Below, piece by piece: positions 1 to 10,828 of a stretch of 64,000 nt of DNA. This stretch comes from Pyronema omphalodes. Taxonomy: Eukaryota > Ascomycota > Pezizomycetes > Pezizales > Pyronemataceae. The first letter of the stretch is position 1, and each line of letters begins with the position of its first letter. Both the position numbers and the translations under genes were made by a program. Below the pieces are notes generated by a model that was not told the origin of the DNA, ran no database searches, and saw only the letters and a list, made by a program, of their open reading frames with translations. Location: contig JAJJXM010000045.1 in the NCBI GenBank assembly GCA_024516155.1, positions 434,001-498,000 of the forward strand, written 5' to 3'.

Positions 1-85
1 GAACTTCCGTTCGGCATACCTTGACGCTCTGTCCTATCCTTTATTTCGACCGACACGCATGACCCTGGCCGGTATCGAGCAGATA
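1..85 (+). mobile_element. Ty3-B-like leader and gag start, cut by LINE-1
   Basis: The first ~60 bases resemble the leader of Ty3-B just before its gag start at 16163: both have a GAACTTC-GTTC motif, a T-rich stretch, then CACGCATGA with the putative gag ATG (60 here). Only about nine codons follow before the LINE 5' block. Too short for its own domain evidence; the call rests on this resemblance. It may be the outermost host element of the stack. Confidence 0.45.
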
Positions 86-318
86 CCCAGCAAAGAGCAA
101 CCCCCCCCCCTGCCTTCTCAACAACGACACGGAAATCGCAAGATTGAATGTTCGGCAGCCTCAACTTACCTATTCGCAGCTTTTCCAGACCAGGCCCTCT
201 CTTTTTCGTGGAGTCTTCAGCGAGAAAGAGTTTTTCCGTCCCCTGAGAAAAGCCCCGCGAACCGGTTCCATCAACACCATAACCCCACAAGCACGAAAAT
301 CATCAATTCCAACGTGGA

Positions 319-1644
319 TTGTTCGCCTCTACACAAACAAACTTATTCCGAAACTCGGATGCCTACCCGATCCACCTTTGTGGAGAAACCACCTCTCCCT
401 CCGATAAGGAACCCCCTCGGGCGCCCGCGAAGGGAAAACACGCTAACGCGGAGCCGCTTGAGTCCAGCGCGTCCGACGTTGAGATGCACGCAGACACGTG
501 CTCTGGCGTCATCAAGGATTCCAGCGACGACGACGCGTCTCCTCGACACAGCTCCCCAATGCCAACTGCCCCCAACGCCACCACCGCCCACCCAAAACAC
601 CCCATAACAAAAAACCAGCTCCCTGAAAACTTCGACACCACCAATCAACTGAGCAACAATGACCCAAAATACTCCATCCAACAAACAACAGGAAAACAAA
701 AAACACGGCTCGCCGCCTCCACTGCACATACTATCACCCACATCGCCGAAGACTCCACCCCGGTTTCTCGAAGTGTTAAACGACTCCAACACGATATCGC
801 CCCGATCAACCCCGCACGTCCCATGGTCGACGCCCTCGCTCAATCCATCGACATCCTCCACCACAATCTTGCTACCACTGCGGACATGTTTCGTCACGCC
901 GACCAGACAACGAACGACAGAATCAACAAAGCGTTCAAGACAATCAACAAGAACCAGTCCTTCCTCCAATCCATCCATGATGCTGTCCAACTCCTCGCCC
1001 CGTCCCTCCTACCGAAAGGAAAAGCAACCGCCGTGTCCCCCACCGCCGTCTCCACATCCCCCAGCCCCTTGAGACCCCCAGCCCCGATACCCAGCCAGTT
1101 AACGGCCCTCTCGATTTACCCTCAAAACATGCCCCCCCCTTAGCGAAGCCGAGTACTGGACGCACCGGTGCTTGAACGCCGAAGCTGAACTCCGGAATAA
1201 CAATCATTCGAACAACGCAAGGTGACAGAATTCTTCACCGCCCGTCCCATTGACCAATACCGCAGGTGCTAGAAATTTGGACATCACCATGCAATCTGCC
1301 TAGCTGATAATGGTCCCGCTTCCGCGATATGCGCCGCCCCTCACCCCACCGAATATCACCAGTGCAGCCAGTGTCCCACAATCCAGGGCCGCCAATGTCA
1401 ACACACCCTCTACAAGTGTGTCAATTGTGTCACCGCTGGGCACACAGTCATTCACCATGCCGCATACAGCAACCGCTGCCCCATCAAAGTGAACGTCGTC
1501 AGGGAAGCCTGGCAGAAGACTCGCCCGGAGACAACATCCCTCGATGCCATCCCCGCCGAAATAAACCCCATCGCCGACACCACCATGACCGCTGATGAAC
1601 AGATACGACTCATCAGCAGCGACCGTTCGCATCGTGTCACATAA
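319..1644 (+). pseudogene. LINE-1 ORF1 (gag-like protein), alpha type
   Basis: ORF1 of non-LTR elements encodes an RNA-binding, multimerising protein. The N-terminal half (319-1143) is open: an acidic Ser/Asp stretch, a Pro/Thr-rich linker, then a helical segment (DMFRHADQTTNDRINKAF, about residues 190-225) likely to form a coiled coil. A stop near 1141 and a shift lead into a segment equivalent to the 'YWKKRCLDAENEL' part of LINE-5. The RRM-like middle domain of LINE-2 and LINE-5 is missing between about 1200 and 1215. Cys/His knuckles follow (1240-1500), with one Cys codon next to an in-frame stop. The ORF1 stop used in LINE-2 is lost here (TAA to CAG), so the frame runs to 1644. Non-functional. 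Confidence 0.75.
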
Positions 1645-3385
1645 CACGAATCGTAGTGCCACCGGACTAACGACACTGCCAAACTCAGCAGGATCCAAAA
1701 TAGACATATTGATGGTACAAGAGATTAACGTCAAAGATCCCCAACGCAATCACACATCCAGATTTCCTTTTGTTACTTCTCCCCCCCGGCACCACAAAGT
1801 CAATTGCACTGCTGCATATATCTCTCGCCTCAACCCACATGTTCGAGTCACACCAAGACCGGACCTCAGCGGAAATCCTGTCATCCAGGTACTCGAGGTC
1901 AGCACCACACTCATTCCCTGCTTTTACCACGTAAATATCTATAAGAAAAAAGACCCCCAAACAAAATTATATACCGTCCCCCGCTCCCTTACGCCCCTCA
2001 CTCTCCCCCACCGTTGCGTGATCACAGGGGACCTCATTTCCCACCACCCTCTGTGGAACTCCCGTGCACGCAGACCAGCGACAGCAGACGTGCTGGTGGA
2101 ACTAATGGAAGACCATCACTGGCAACTGGTAAACGTCCCGGACGTCCCTACGTACCACTATCGAGACGGATCGGGCTCTTCTGTCCTCGACCTGACTCTG
2201 GCAGCCCCGGCGATAGCAAGGGAAATTTTTCCTTCGGCCATCGACGACAGCATTGCCACGCGATCGGAGGACGAGGTCATCCGTTTCCACATCAACTCGT
2301 CACACCCAGACCACCACAACACCAGTGGCAACACTACACGACTAGACTGGCGCAAGGCAAACTGGGAGACCTTCACCGCACAATTGCAACCTCTCACCGA
2401 CGCTTCCTACCCCCGGTGGTCCCACCTTCCAGCCAACCCCCCCGCCGAGAACCTCGACGAATGGGCAGCCCTCCTTTGCGACTCTATCCAAACCGCCGCC
2501 ACGATATCAACACCTATCCTTACCCCGACCCCGTGGTTGAAGAGATGCTGGACGGAGGAGGTACGCCTGACACGTGAAGACATGACCTGTGCCAGGAGGA
2601 GATGGAAACAGACCCGCCTTCCTGAACACCTCGCCGAATACAAACGGTCTCGAAACGCCGACCACAGGAAAGTCCGTCATGTAAAGGACTCCATGTCGAA
2701 GGAATACCTAGCCGTGGTGGAAGGACCAGACAGATGGGCGGCCTTCTGATATACAAACCCGCGCCGCGCTCAATTAACACCACCGATCAAGAGACCGGTA
2801 ATAGCAATGGACAAGATATACGTCGACTTCGACAGTAAGGTAGAGGCCTTACAAGCGTTATTCCCTCCGCCCCAGCTGCCCCCCCCCCCACACGCACCTC
2901 ACGACCCAACCCCCAACTCCCCTGGAAAACATTCTCCTCCGAGAAAATTCGTACCGCTATCATACCATCCTCCCCTAAGAAATCCCCCGGCCCGGACTCC
3001 ATCAAGTTTGCGTGCCTTAGGACGGCGTACAATGCAGTTCGCGAAGTTGTCAACGCCCTGTAGTCAACCTTAAGAACGAAAGGGAATCATCCTCGGAGCT
3101 GGCGAGAGGCCACGACGGTGGTGATACCTCAACCAAACAAACCGGACTACAGCGCCATAAAGGCGTACCACCCGATTGCCTTACTCAACTGCTTGGGGAA
3201 GGTGATAGAAACACTCATGGAGACCCGGCTCAGCCTCATGGCGCAGTTGCACGACATCCTGCATAAAGACCAGATTGGCGGGCGCCCAGAACGCTCAGCA
3301 ATTGACGCCGCAATGGCACTGACGCATGAGGTAGAAGTTGACGCGGGAAATGGCTTTGTGACGTCTGCCCTATTTTTGGATGTAC
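1595..3385 (+). pseudogene. LINE-1 ORF2 5' part: APE-type endonuclease and start of RT
   Basis: ORF2 starts at an ATG (1595) inside the end of ORF1, as in LINE-2. Codons 1-384 (to 2749) are open and give an apurinic-like endonuclease: LMVQEINV (metal-binding Glu), VITGDL-SHHPLWNS (the usual GDFN is GDLI here, so the Asn is changed), VLDLTLA, and a terminal S-HPDHH. A linker with KRCWTEEVR follows. A stop at 2747 and frame shifts break 2750-3117, with C-runs near 2880. Frame returns for the RT N-terminus at 3118-3385: VVIPQPNKPDYSAIKAYHPI and DQIGGRPERSAIDAA, ending in FLD-V at the Ty3-C1 junction. The catalytic FxDD part is not in this segment. Confidence 0.85.
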
Positions 3386-4746
3386 TGTGAACCTGGGCAG
3401 AGTCCTAACTATGCAGAGGCTTTTCCGGTTGTATCTCAAGCATTCTGTCCTGGCGTAGACAGACACTTCGTTCCCAAGAACTAATGGAACTTATTCCAAA
3501 GATAAGCTAGGAAGAGAATTAACCGATCACAGGCCAAATAAACTTAAGGGTCATCTTTGGAGGTATTTGTTGGTGTAGATAGTGTATCGTCGCGTAGAGG
3601 ATCAAATGGATGATGATGGAGGAGACAGAGGGAAGACATAGGGTCTTTTATAGACTTTCGTCTACAAATTCACCCAGCCTTCCTTGGGGAACCAACTGCC
3701 AAACTGAGCTTAGGAGATAAGACATGGGTCAAAGCTGTGACGCATCTGCTGAGGCTTGCATCATGCTAAGCGCGCAATTAAATTAATTGCTCACTTGCCT
3801 AATGCTCGCCCTGGTCAGATCAATCCTTGAAATAGCTGACCGTACTACCACACCTTGCAATAAGGTGCTGGGGTTATGAGTCACACCGGAGGGCAACTCC
3901 GTCTGACTGCATCATGCATGAACTCTTCTGATAATGACGCATGAGTAATTTATCGTATGAGTCAGGCCATCATAGATCTCCCTAGAGAATCTCGATTGCA
4001 AGTAGAGGTCACTGACATCATAAGGCAGACCATGCCCTACCGGAGCGCATTGCCCCGTCACATTCCTGTGTGATGTCATATGTGCCCCACCTGCGAGCAC
4101 TTGCGCGCAGCCACACCCTGGTGTGGATGCAAACGCCGTATTGTTTCCAAGTTCGCAGCTCTAGGCCCAAGGACGCGTGATATCAGTTTCATCAAACAGT
4201 TTCCTGAGTGGGGTTCCCTGCTGGACGTCGTCTCATGCTGATGCACTGTAGACCCTTGTCCTGCATTCCACTCCTGTTTGCTGCCTAGACTCTGCCTTAT
4301 CTCTCGCCCCACTGTTCACCCAACTAGTAACACCGGATAACACTCTTGCGCCGCATCTGCATCTTCCTGGAATCCTCTGTTCCTATGCAGCCCCTATCGT
4401 AGCCGTGTATTGCCGAACTGTCCTCAGGTATAAGGAGGTGACCTTTCGTCGTCTTGCTCTTTCTCCATCAGCGTCGTTTGTAGTTGTCTCAAGGGTAAGT
4501 CGACACCCTTGAGGTAAGTGTTGCTTTCCCCTTCTCCGTCGTGAGTCCCCCCAGACTGACAGTGAATAATAGTTTCGACGCCTCGGGCCGGGATCCTCGT
4601 CAGGTGCTATCGGAAAGTCAGGAATCACGTGACGTTGCGAGCCGGAGCTCTTCTGGGGGTTCCGGCCCGGGATACTAACTTCATTATTCATTCTCCTGTC
4701 GAGTTTGCCATATTCTCCATAGCGTTATATGATACCTATTCTATTC

Positions 4747-6741
4747 ACAGCGCACACCACACGGCAACGGCGACCCCCCCCCCTGCATTCTCAACAACGA
4801 GCACCGAAACCCCCGGTTTTCTCATCGGATTTGGATTCGCAGCACTCTGTTACGTTATTCTTTGAATTTTCAGGGAATTCTACGTTGTTTTTGTTGACTT
4901 TTGTCGCAAAATCTGAGTTTTCACGAGTTTTGGCTTACCCCACCTCACGAAATGTCGCCAAAACAACGACAGAACAACGCCCGACGATCGAAACGGTCCG
5001 AAAAACGCGTACAATGTTCTAGCCGACCTTCCTCATGATGGATCCAATCCTACATTTGATGAAAGAGATGGAAAAGTTGATGAAGTTGATGGAACCATCG
5101 CTGGAAAGCCCTTCCAGAGTGTGGTCTTGGCAGGATCACCAGTTCCTTCGGCTTCAACACAGCAGCAACAGGCGACAACTGAACACAGCCGGTTCAGAAC
5201 CTACCGTCGCCTCTTCGTATCTGCAATTAACGAGGCAGTCGCAGTTGATGACGACTATGACACCCTAGATCAACTGTTTGAAAACAATCACGCCGAACTC
5301 ACTGGAGCCAACTTCCTGGGGATACAACAGATCCACCGGGATACACAGCGACGCTTCAATACCCTCGATGACACCATACGCAACAACAGCGATGAGATGC
5401 GCCACAGATTCGACGTCATGATGACGAAATTCAACGTTCTGCTCGGCGAAAATACGAAGCTGCGCGCAGCATACGACTCTACGCAGGCAGAAACAGCAGC
5501 TCTCAAGGCTGCTGTGGACGCCATGAAGAAGAAAATCGACGAACAGCACCAAGTCATGTCGGTGCCCCCTCACCGAACCTCACGGCGTCTTCCTCAGCGA
5601 TGGAAGAGATGACTATGCAACTGTCCGTCGTCCAACATGACATTCAGGATGTCCTGGACGCTGTTCGCAACCCTCCTGGCAAGAGAAAGCGGAGGGGAAG
5701 CGACCAGTACACCGAACCCACCTCACCGACAAACAGAAGACCGGTGAACCGCAAACCGAGAGCGGCATCACCGGTGCGAAGCCTGATGCACTCAAAACAT
5801 GCGACTACCGCCGCCCAGGACAAGCTTGATGCCCTCAAGCCTATGCCCCCCCTACATCTCCTCGCGATCACGTCGACCGAAGCGCCACCGGAACCTCACC
5901 CTGACAGTCCATCTGCTCAGGACACACCTCTACCCGACGCCCCAAGCACTGCCCCTGCTGAGACCGATGGATGGAAGACTGTGGAGGCAAAGGCTACACA
6001 GAGGAAGAAGCAGAAAGCGAAGGAGACGACACCTACGGCAGTGACACCCAGCAAGACCCCTACAACAAAGAATGGTGGCCGGGGAAAGAATACCCACCAA
6101 CCCAGAACGACAACCTCCTCAGCAAAGAAGACTTGGGCAGAAGTCGTCAAGAGCGGAGGCATCAACGTCCAGATTGTGCTTGGGAATGGCAATCTTGGAC
6201 TGACAACACAGCCGACAAGAAGGGGAGAGATGCGAGGGGGAGCAGTGAGAAGGCTGAGGAAGAAGGAAGGAGAAGGGGAGAGAGGGAGGAGAAGAGGGGC
6301 AGGGCGGGCCCGGGTGTCTCAAAGGGCAAAGAGTCAGGAGACACCGGCGGAGGAGGGGAGAGAGGAGAGGAGAGCGGGGGCACGGGTGGCCCGGTGGCTG
6401 TTTAACTTTGCTTTGGTTTTGTTTTTGCTGTGTGGAGGAAATAAAGGCGGAAAAATGGTTAAAAATGGGAGGGGAAGGGTGGAGGATAGAGGGGACACCC
6501 GGCGCGGTGGCCTCTGTGCGAACAGGGCACTGGAACAGCAGACGCGGTTGGACAACAAGACCAACGAAGTAATAGTGGGGACAGGACCACAAAATCACAG
6601 CCTAAGGGAGGATCAGCGGAGGTAGAGACGGGACTTTGTTTGTTTTTGCTTTTGACTTTCCATGTACTATAAACCTGTACTCTCGTCATAACCAATAAGG
6701 TTGCATACGAGTAATGAATAAACAAACAAACAAACAAACAA
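4747..6741 (+). mobile_element. Half-LINE h1 (ORF1 only, (AAAC)n tail)
   Basis: A 2 kb non-LTR element in the Ty3-C1 LTR. ACCTATTCTATTC is duplicated at 4734-4746 and 6742-6754 (13 bp, perfect). It opens with the CACCACACGGCAACGG block and a C-run, carries an ORF1-like coding region, then a purine-rich 3' UTR with GGAGGAAATAAAGGCGG, and ends in repeated AAAC. No endonuclease, RT or RNase H coding is present, and h2 and h3 have the same structure. It must have been moved by enzymes supplied in trans, presumably by a LINE with the same 3' end (inference). Confidence 0.9.
4952..6625 (+). pseudogene. h1 ORF1-like coiled-coil protein
   Basis: The start is taken as the ATG at 4952 (M-S-P-K-Q), which is shared with h3. 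An extra A near 5000 shifts the frame relative to h3; the frame is regained by 5121. Residues from 5121 contain DYDTLDQLFENNHAELTGAN, then a heptad-rich helix (NTLDDTIRNNSDEMRHRFDV to VDAMKKKIDEQ), likely a coiled coil. A second shift leads to 5600-6625: EEMTMQLSVVQHDIQDVLDA, a basic Pro/Thr/Lys-rich stretch, and KKTWAEVVKSGGINVQIVL. In LINE ORF1s an RRM-like domain and Cys knuckles would follow; here the frame runs into Arg/Gly-rich translation of the 3' UTR. Confidence 0.7.
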
Positions 6742-6946
6742 ACCTATTCTATTCTCACACATTATAGGGTGTGACACGACCTCCCCCCTGTTCAAGCTTC
6801 GTCCCGAAGCTCGTAGTTCATCATTCTGTGATCGCACCTCGCCGCTGCCAAGTGATTAAGTGATCAATTATAGATGTAGTCCTCCAGCCCCTACATCCTA
6901 CTACCAACTCAACCTAATGAAAACCACGTGGGAAAAACATTAAGCT

Positions 6947-7381
6947 TTAATCCTTGAGTCGGTAGTACCTTGGAGAATCAGGATGCTTGAGATGGAATTC
7001 TCTTAGCTTTTCCTGACCTCCTACTGAAAAGTTGTCGAAGGGTTCCGCCGTCCAATCTTTCTTGTTAGGCCACCCAAGCCATTTAACGAGGTAAAGTACT
7101 CTGTTCCCCGATTCGTAACTGCTCATAATTTCATCAATGTCGTACTCCTCGCTTCCCTCAACATCGTCTGCTTCCCTAAGAATGTCGTTTGGGTCTGGTG
7201 GAGCTCTTGTACCGGTGTGGAAAGGCTCAAGTAGGGAAATCTGAAAGACATTATGAATCTTCCATGTTCGTGGTAATGTGAGACGTAATGCTGTTGGGGA
7301 TATGACTTTTTCGATTCGAAATGGACCGTGAAGTTTGTGATCCAATGTATGTGATGGGCGTCTTGTTTTTGTGTCGTCCAT
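6947..7381 (-). pseudogene. Ty3-C1 pol C-terminus: integrase tail and chromodomain
   Basis: The end of the integrase (LDHKLHGPFRIEKVISPTALRL, then HNVFQISLLEPF) is followed by a chromodomain: YDIDEIMSSYESGNRVLYLVKWLGW...DWTAEPFDNF. The aromatic residues of the methyl-lysine cage region are present (Y at the start, W-L-G-W in the middle). In chromoviruses this domain directs integration to marked chromatin. Sequence after the last residue (RLKD stop at 6947) is non-coding up to the LTR at 6776. It is separated from the integrase core by a frame shift near 7380-7390. Confidence 0.85.
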
Positions 7382-8100
7382 CGAGCATAACTAAGTCTCC
7401 AACTTGGTAAATAGGTGCCTCCTTGCGTTGTAGGTCTGCATACTTTTTCATTCTTTCTTGTGCCTTCTGTAAGGATAGCTTTGCTCCTTCATGCACAGTA
7501 TGCATCCAGTGGGCGTATGCTTTGCTGGCTGGGTTTCGCACGGCAGTTGCAGTTGGGTTGCTTGCAATGGGGTTGTAACCGTAGTTCGCATAGAAGGGTG
7601 AAAGTCCTGTAGCGGTGGTTACTGAGTTGTTGTAAGCAAACTCTGCCATTGGCAACAGGTCAACCCAATCGTCCATCTCATGATTGTCGAAAGAGCGGAG
7701 GTAAGCTTCAATTGTCTGGTTGAGTTGTTCCGTTTGACCGTCTGTTTGAGGGTGGAACGCTGTGGACATTCTAGGTGTGATAGCTAGTGTCCCAAGAAAT
7801 GCTTTCCAGGTCGTACTGGTGAACCTGGAGTCCCTATCTGAAACAATGTCTGTTGGCAGCCCATGTAATTTCCATATTTCTTTAGCAAAGATCCGGACAA
7901 GGTCTGCAGTTGTCTTGCCATCCTTTTGCAATGGTATAAAGTGGGCCATCTTTGAAAATCGATCAACTACTACCGAGAGTTGATCACATCTATTTGACTC
8001 CGGTAGGTCCGTAATAAAGTCCATGGCGATCGATTGCCATGGGGCATAGGGTAATTGCAAAGGTTGAAGTAATCCATACTTAAGGTGCCGCGCCTTTTGT
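7382..8100 (-). pseudogene. Ty3-C1 integrase catalytic core
   Basis: A DDE integrase core, open from 8060 down to 7382 before a frame shift. The catalytic triad is visible: D in IAMDFITDLP, D in VSDRDSRF, and E in DGQTEQLNQ. AEFAYNNSVTTATGLSPFYANYGY is the usual core end. A GPY-type tail follows (YQVGDLVMLDGRHKNKT). The H2C2 zinc-binding domain that should precede it lies between 8100 and about 8300 and is not readable as one frame; there is a stop just above 8060. The core is intact, but the polyprotein is not. Confidence 0.85.
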
Positions 8101-8343
8101 CATCTTTTTTGACATTCCATACAGCCTTACATATTTATCATTCCTTCTCCATCTCCTTCTTTCCATCTTCTGCCACCAGAAGTTCCTTCACGAATTAATG
8201 CAATAGTTTTGTCTGGTCCAAAGTGACCTGCAATTTTAGAGTCATGATCGGATACAAGAATCATATTTACCAAATCCTTTGGTACCCCTAGTTTTTCTTT
8301 TCGATAGAGTATGCCATCCTCTATCGTCAGTGGTTCTTTAATG

Positions 8344-8371
8344 TTTTTTTTTTTTTTTTTTTTTTTTTTTT
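8344..8371 (-). repeat. 28-base poly(T) run inside Ty3-C1 pol
   Basis: A run of 28 T on the plus strand, which is poly(A) on the coding strand, between RNase H and integrase sequence. It would encode a Lys run. Related elements here have no such run at the equivalent place. It could be slippage expansion or a remnant of a small retroposed tail; no TSD is evident. Confidence 0.7.
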
Positions 8372-8559
8372 CTTCGTTGCCTCCACGTGAATCTGATCCA
8401 GTTTTCCCAGCTTCCTTAAACCATCTTCAAAAATTCGTAGACCACTTAACCAAGGGAATAGAGGAAGACGTGCTGAAGAAATTATGAAAGATTTCCTTCT
8501 CCGCCACTGCTGATTGACGAATTGATGCAAAATGATTCTTATGTAGGATCGTCGTATCG

Positions 8560-8930
8560 GCTGATCTTCACCTCACCTCCCCCCTTTCAAGGGCGGAACT
8601 CCGGACGCCTAGATAGAGCATCAGGTTTTCCATTCTTAACCCCCAGGTCTGTAATAATTTGAAGTCAACGGCCAGCAAGCTCTTGAGCACATCTAGCTCT
8701 GACGTCAATTGAGTGCTTTTGTTGTTGTAAAATACTCCAGCTTCTGGTGGTCGCTGTAACTTCCACAGTAAACATTGCTCCTTCAAGATATCTTCTCCAT
8801 ACTTTGAATGAGTCCACAATAGCCAGTAGCTCTTTGTCGTGAATCTCATAATTATCTCACGTAGAGTGAATTTTCTTGAATGGAAAGCACTTGGATGCAC
8901 TTTCCATCATCCCCTTTCTGGGACAGAACT
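8560..8930 (-). pseudogene. Ty3-C1 RNase H region
   Basis: The RNase H of a Ty3 pol, spread over more than one frame. HPSAFHSRKF, an [14 protein letters not shown] segment, [12 protein letters not shown] codons and a terminal NGKPDALSRRP-like segment can be recognised by comparison with Ty3-A1 residues 330-425. Frame shifts occur about every 60-100 bases, so no functional enzyme is encoded. It sits between RT and the poly(A) run. Confidence 0.65.
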
Positions 8931-8983
8931 GCGCCTACAGCAAAATCCGAAACATCAGTATCAACTATACAACCCTTCTTGGA

Positions 8984-9880
8984 TCAAAATGACACAAGAT
9001 CGGTGCTATTGTAAATCGATTCTTTCAACTCGTGAAATGCTAATTCCATAGCAACAGTCCGTTCCCATTTCTTTGGATCGCCTTTTGTTGATTCTGTAGA
9101 GGACGGACATATCTCTTTAGACGTCCTTAATGAATCTCCGATGAAGTTAGCGAATCCAAGAAAACCTTGCACTTCCTTCAAGGACTTTGGGGGTTCCCAT
9201 ATAAGGACTGTTTCCACCTTGTCCTTAGCCATTTCAATCCATCCTGCTGATATATATCCCAGAAATTCCACTTTCCTTTGTCCCCAGACACATTTTTCCG
9301 GTGATATAACCAACCCATTTTCTTCCAACCTTTTTAATACTTCTTTAACCAACTCATCATGCTTTTCTTCCGTCTCCGCATAGATGAGTACATCATCAAT
9401 ATATGCAATAACTCCTTGATCCAACATATCCCTAAAGATATGATTCATCATATCTTGGAATGTGGCCGAGCATTGCTCAACCCAAAAGGCATAACCAAAA
9501 TTCATATAATCCATAACGGCACCTGAAAGCCGTTTTCCATTCATCTCCTTCTTTTATTCTTATTAGATGGTATCCATTCTTAGATCCATCTTTGTAATAT
9601 TTTGTATCCTCGCACTCTGTCTTGTAATTCTGACATAGTGGAGCGGGTATCGGTTGGCAATTGTAATTTTATTTATGCCCCGATAGTCAACACATAACCG
9701 AAGACCTCTGCCATGGGCCTTTGGGACGAAGAGAATAGGAGCTGCTGCTGGTGACTTGGAAGGTCTGATTTTCCCAGTACGCAGCGTATAATTTTCTAGC
9801 TCAACTTCGTTAAGAGCATAGACAGGTCCCCAAGGAGGAGTTTCTCCTTTTTAAGGTCAATTGCGTGGTCGTATGTTTAT
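8984..9880 (-). pseudogene. Ty3-C1 reverse transcriptase
   Basis: The C-terminal two thirds of RT are open at 9544-8984: [25 protein letters not shown] fingers/palm, then GVIAYIDDVLIYAET with the catalytic YIDD box, VISPEKCVWGQRKVEFLGYI, and the start of the connection region (KEVQGFLGFANF). The N-terminal part (9880-9545) is in other frames, with DRYPLPLI-like sequence. An aberrant 'VEQCS' replaces the usual 'TNAPA' segment. Broken. Confidence 0.85.
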
Positions 9881-10072
9881 GTTCTGGAAGCCTATCTGCT
9901 GCTTCCTTTGTCATGATATTGATCCAGCCACGCAACTTCTCAGGAGACTTGTTGAAGTTCCTCTGATAATTCTTCTGTGGTGGATACGGATGAGATGTGA
10001 CCTAAGAATTAAGGCCTCTGGGTGGTCGAGTACTGTTTGTCGACCTGGAGGGAGAAGGCACTGGCTTGCGCC

Positions 10073-10579
10073 TTAGTGCACTTCTCTTGAGGTGAGGAGG
10101 TAAATGAGATCTGATTTTGGTCTCCCCAGAGGTTGCAAGGCTGATGTTGCGCCATCCACCAATATGGAGGATAGCATCGCAGTCACTATCCAGCGGAGCG
10201 ACTTCAAATGATTCTGCAGCAAAATGTTGCTTATGCTGCAATAAGAATGGAACCGTAAAAATACTCCTGCTCCAGCAACTATTTCATTGTTGAAGTTGCG
10301 AATTTGGAGGGGTGTCTCTTTTGACGGTTGGGATTTTGTATTTGTGGACAAAGGCTTTGTCCAGGAGGGCAGCAGTGAGCCTGTATCTAAGAGGACTCTC
10401 ACTGTGTGTTGCTGATTCTTGGACCAATTGAGAACCATATTGATTATTGGTCTCGGCCATGGTGAGGAGGAGTTGGTGCTAATTCCTGTTCCTGGAATTG
10501 CATCTCCGTTGTCTGATCGTCGACTCTTAGTCCTGGTCGACTCAAGGCTGTCCGTTGTTTTCCTTTTGTTCCCGCACAT
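10073..10579 (-). pseudogene. Ty3-C1 protease region
   Basis: An open frame of 168 codons between gag and RT. VRVLLDTGSLL carries the D-T-G active-site triplet of retroviral aspartic proteases. The rest of the protease fold is not clearly conserved by eye. Upstream residues are Ser/Arg-rich spacer. Frame breaks separate it from gag (CCHC at about 10870) and from RT. Confidence 0.6.
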
Positions 10580-10828
10580 TTCCCAATTAATGCGTCTGTA
10601 TCTGTTTCCTCCTCGGGTGACGCCTCCCTGAGGACTTTAAAATCCGATTCCATATTTTGATCTTCCCAATTCCCATATCCTAGGCTGCGCATCAGGCATG
10701 TCCATATCCTCATTATCCTGCCTTACTGCAGCAGTTTTAGCCTTCTCTTTTCCTTAGGCTTTTCTTGTTCCTCAATTCTTCATCATCACGCTTCCTCTTC
10801 CCTGAAGAAGCTACCTTTCCATCCTTTG

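Larger units (their letters stand above)
86..3385 (+). mobile_element. LINE-1 (alpha type), 5' portion
   Basis: A non-LTR retrotransposon with the C-run 5' block (about 86-130) seen in seven other elements here, a 5' UTR, a decayed ORF1, and ORF2 starting at 1595. The element stops inside the RT domain at 3385, where the Ty3-C1 LTR begins. The same reading frame resumes after 14266: codons for F-L-D-V-R are split by Ty3-C1 and G-A-F-D-N-V follows. It is therefore one LINE copy broken by a later insertion, not a 3'-truncated copy. Confidence 0.85.
3386..6776 (-). repeat. Ty3-C1 3' LTR, split by half-LINE h1
   Basis: About 1.38 kb of LTR (3386-4746 plus 6755-6776) matching 12921-14266 along its length with scattered substitutions and 1-10 base indels. 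The outer edge reads TGTGAACCTGG on the plus strand, the inner edge GGGTGTGACA. Insert h1 lies at 4747-6741 with a 13 bp TSD. No coding region other than h1 is seen here. Divergence from its partner is visible by eye, so the insertion is not recent. Confidence 0.93.

Noticed and set aside
6162..6598. Minus-strand Pro/Ser-rich frames in half-LINE 3' ends
   Set aside because: Complement of purine-rich UTR; low complexity and recurring only because the repeat recurs.
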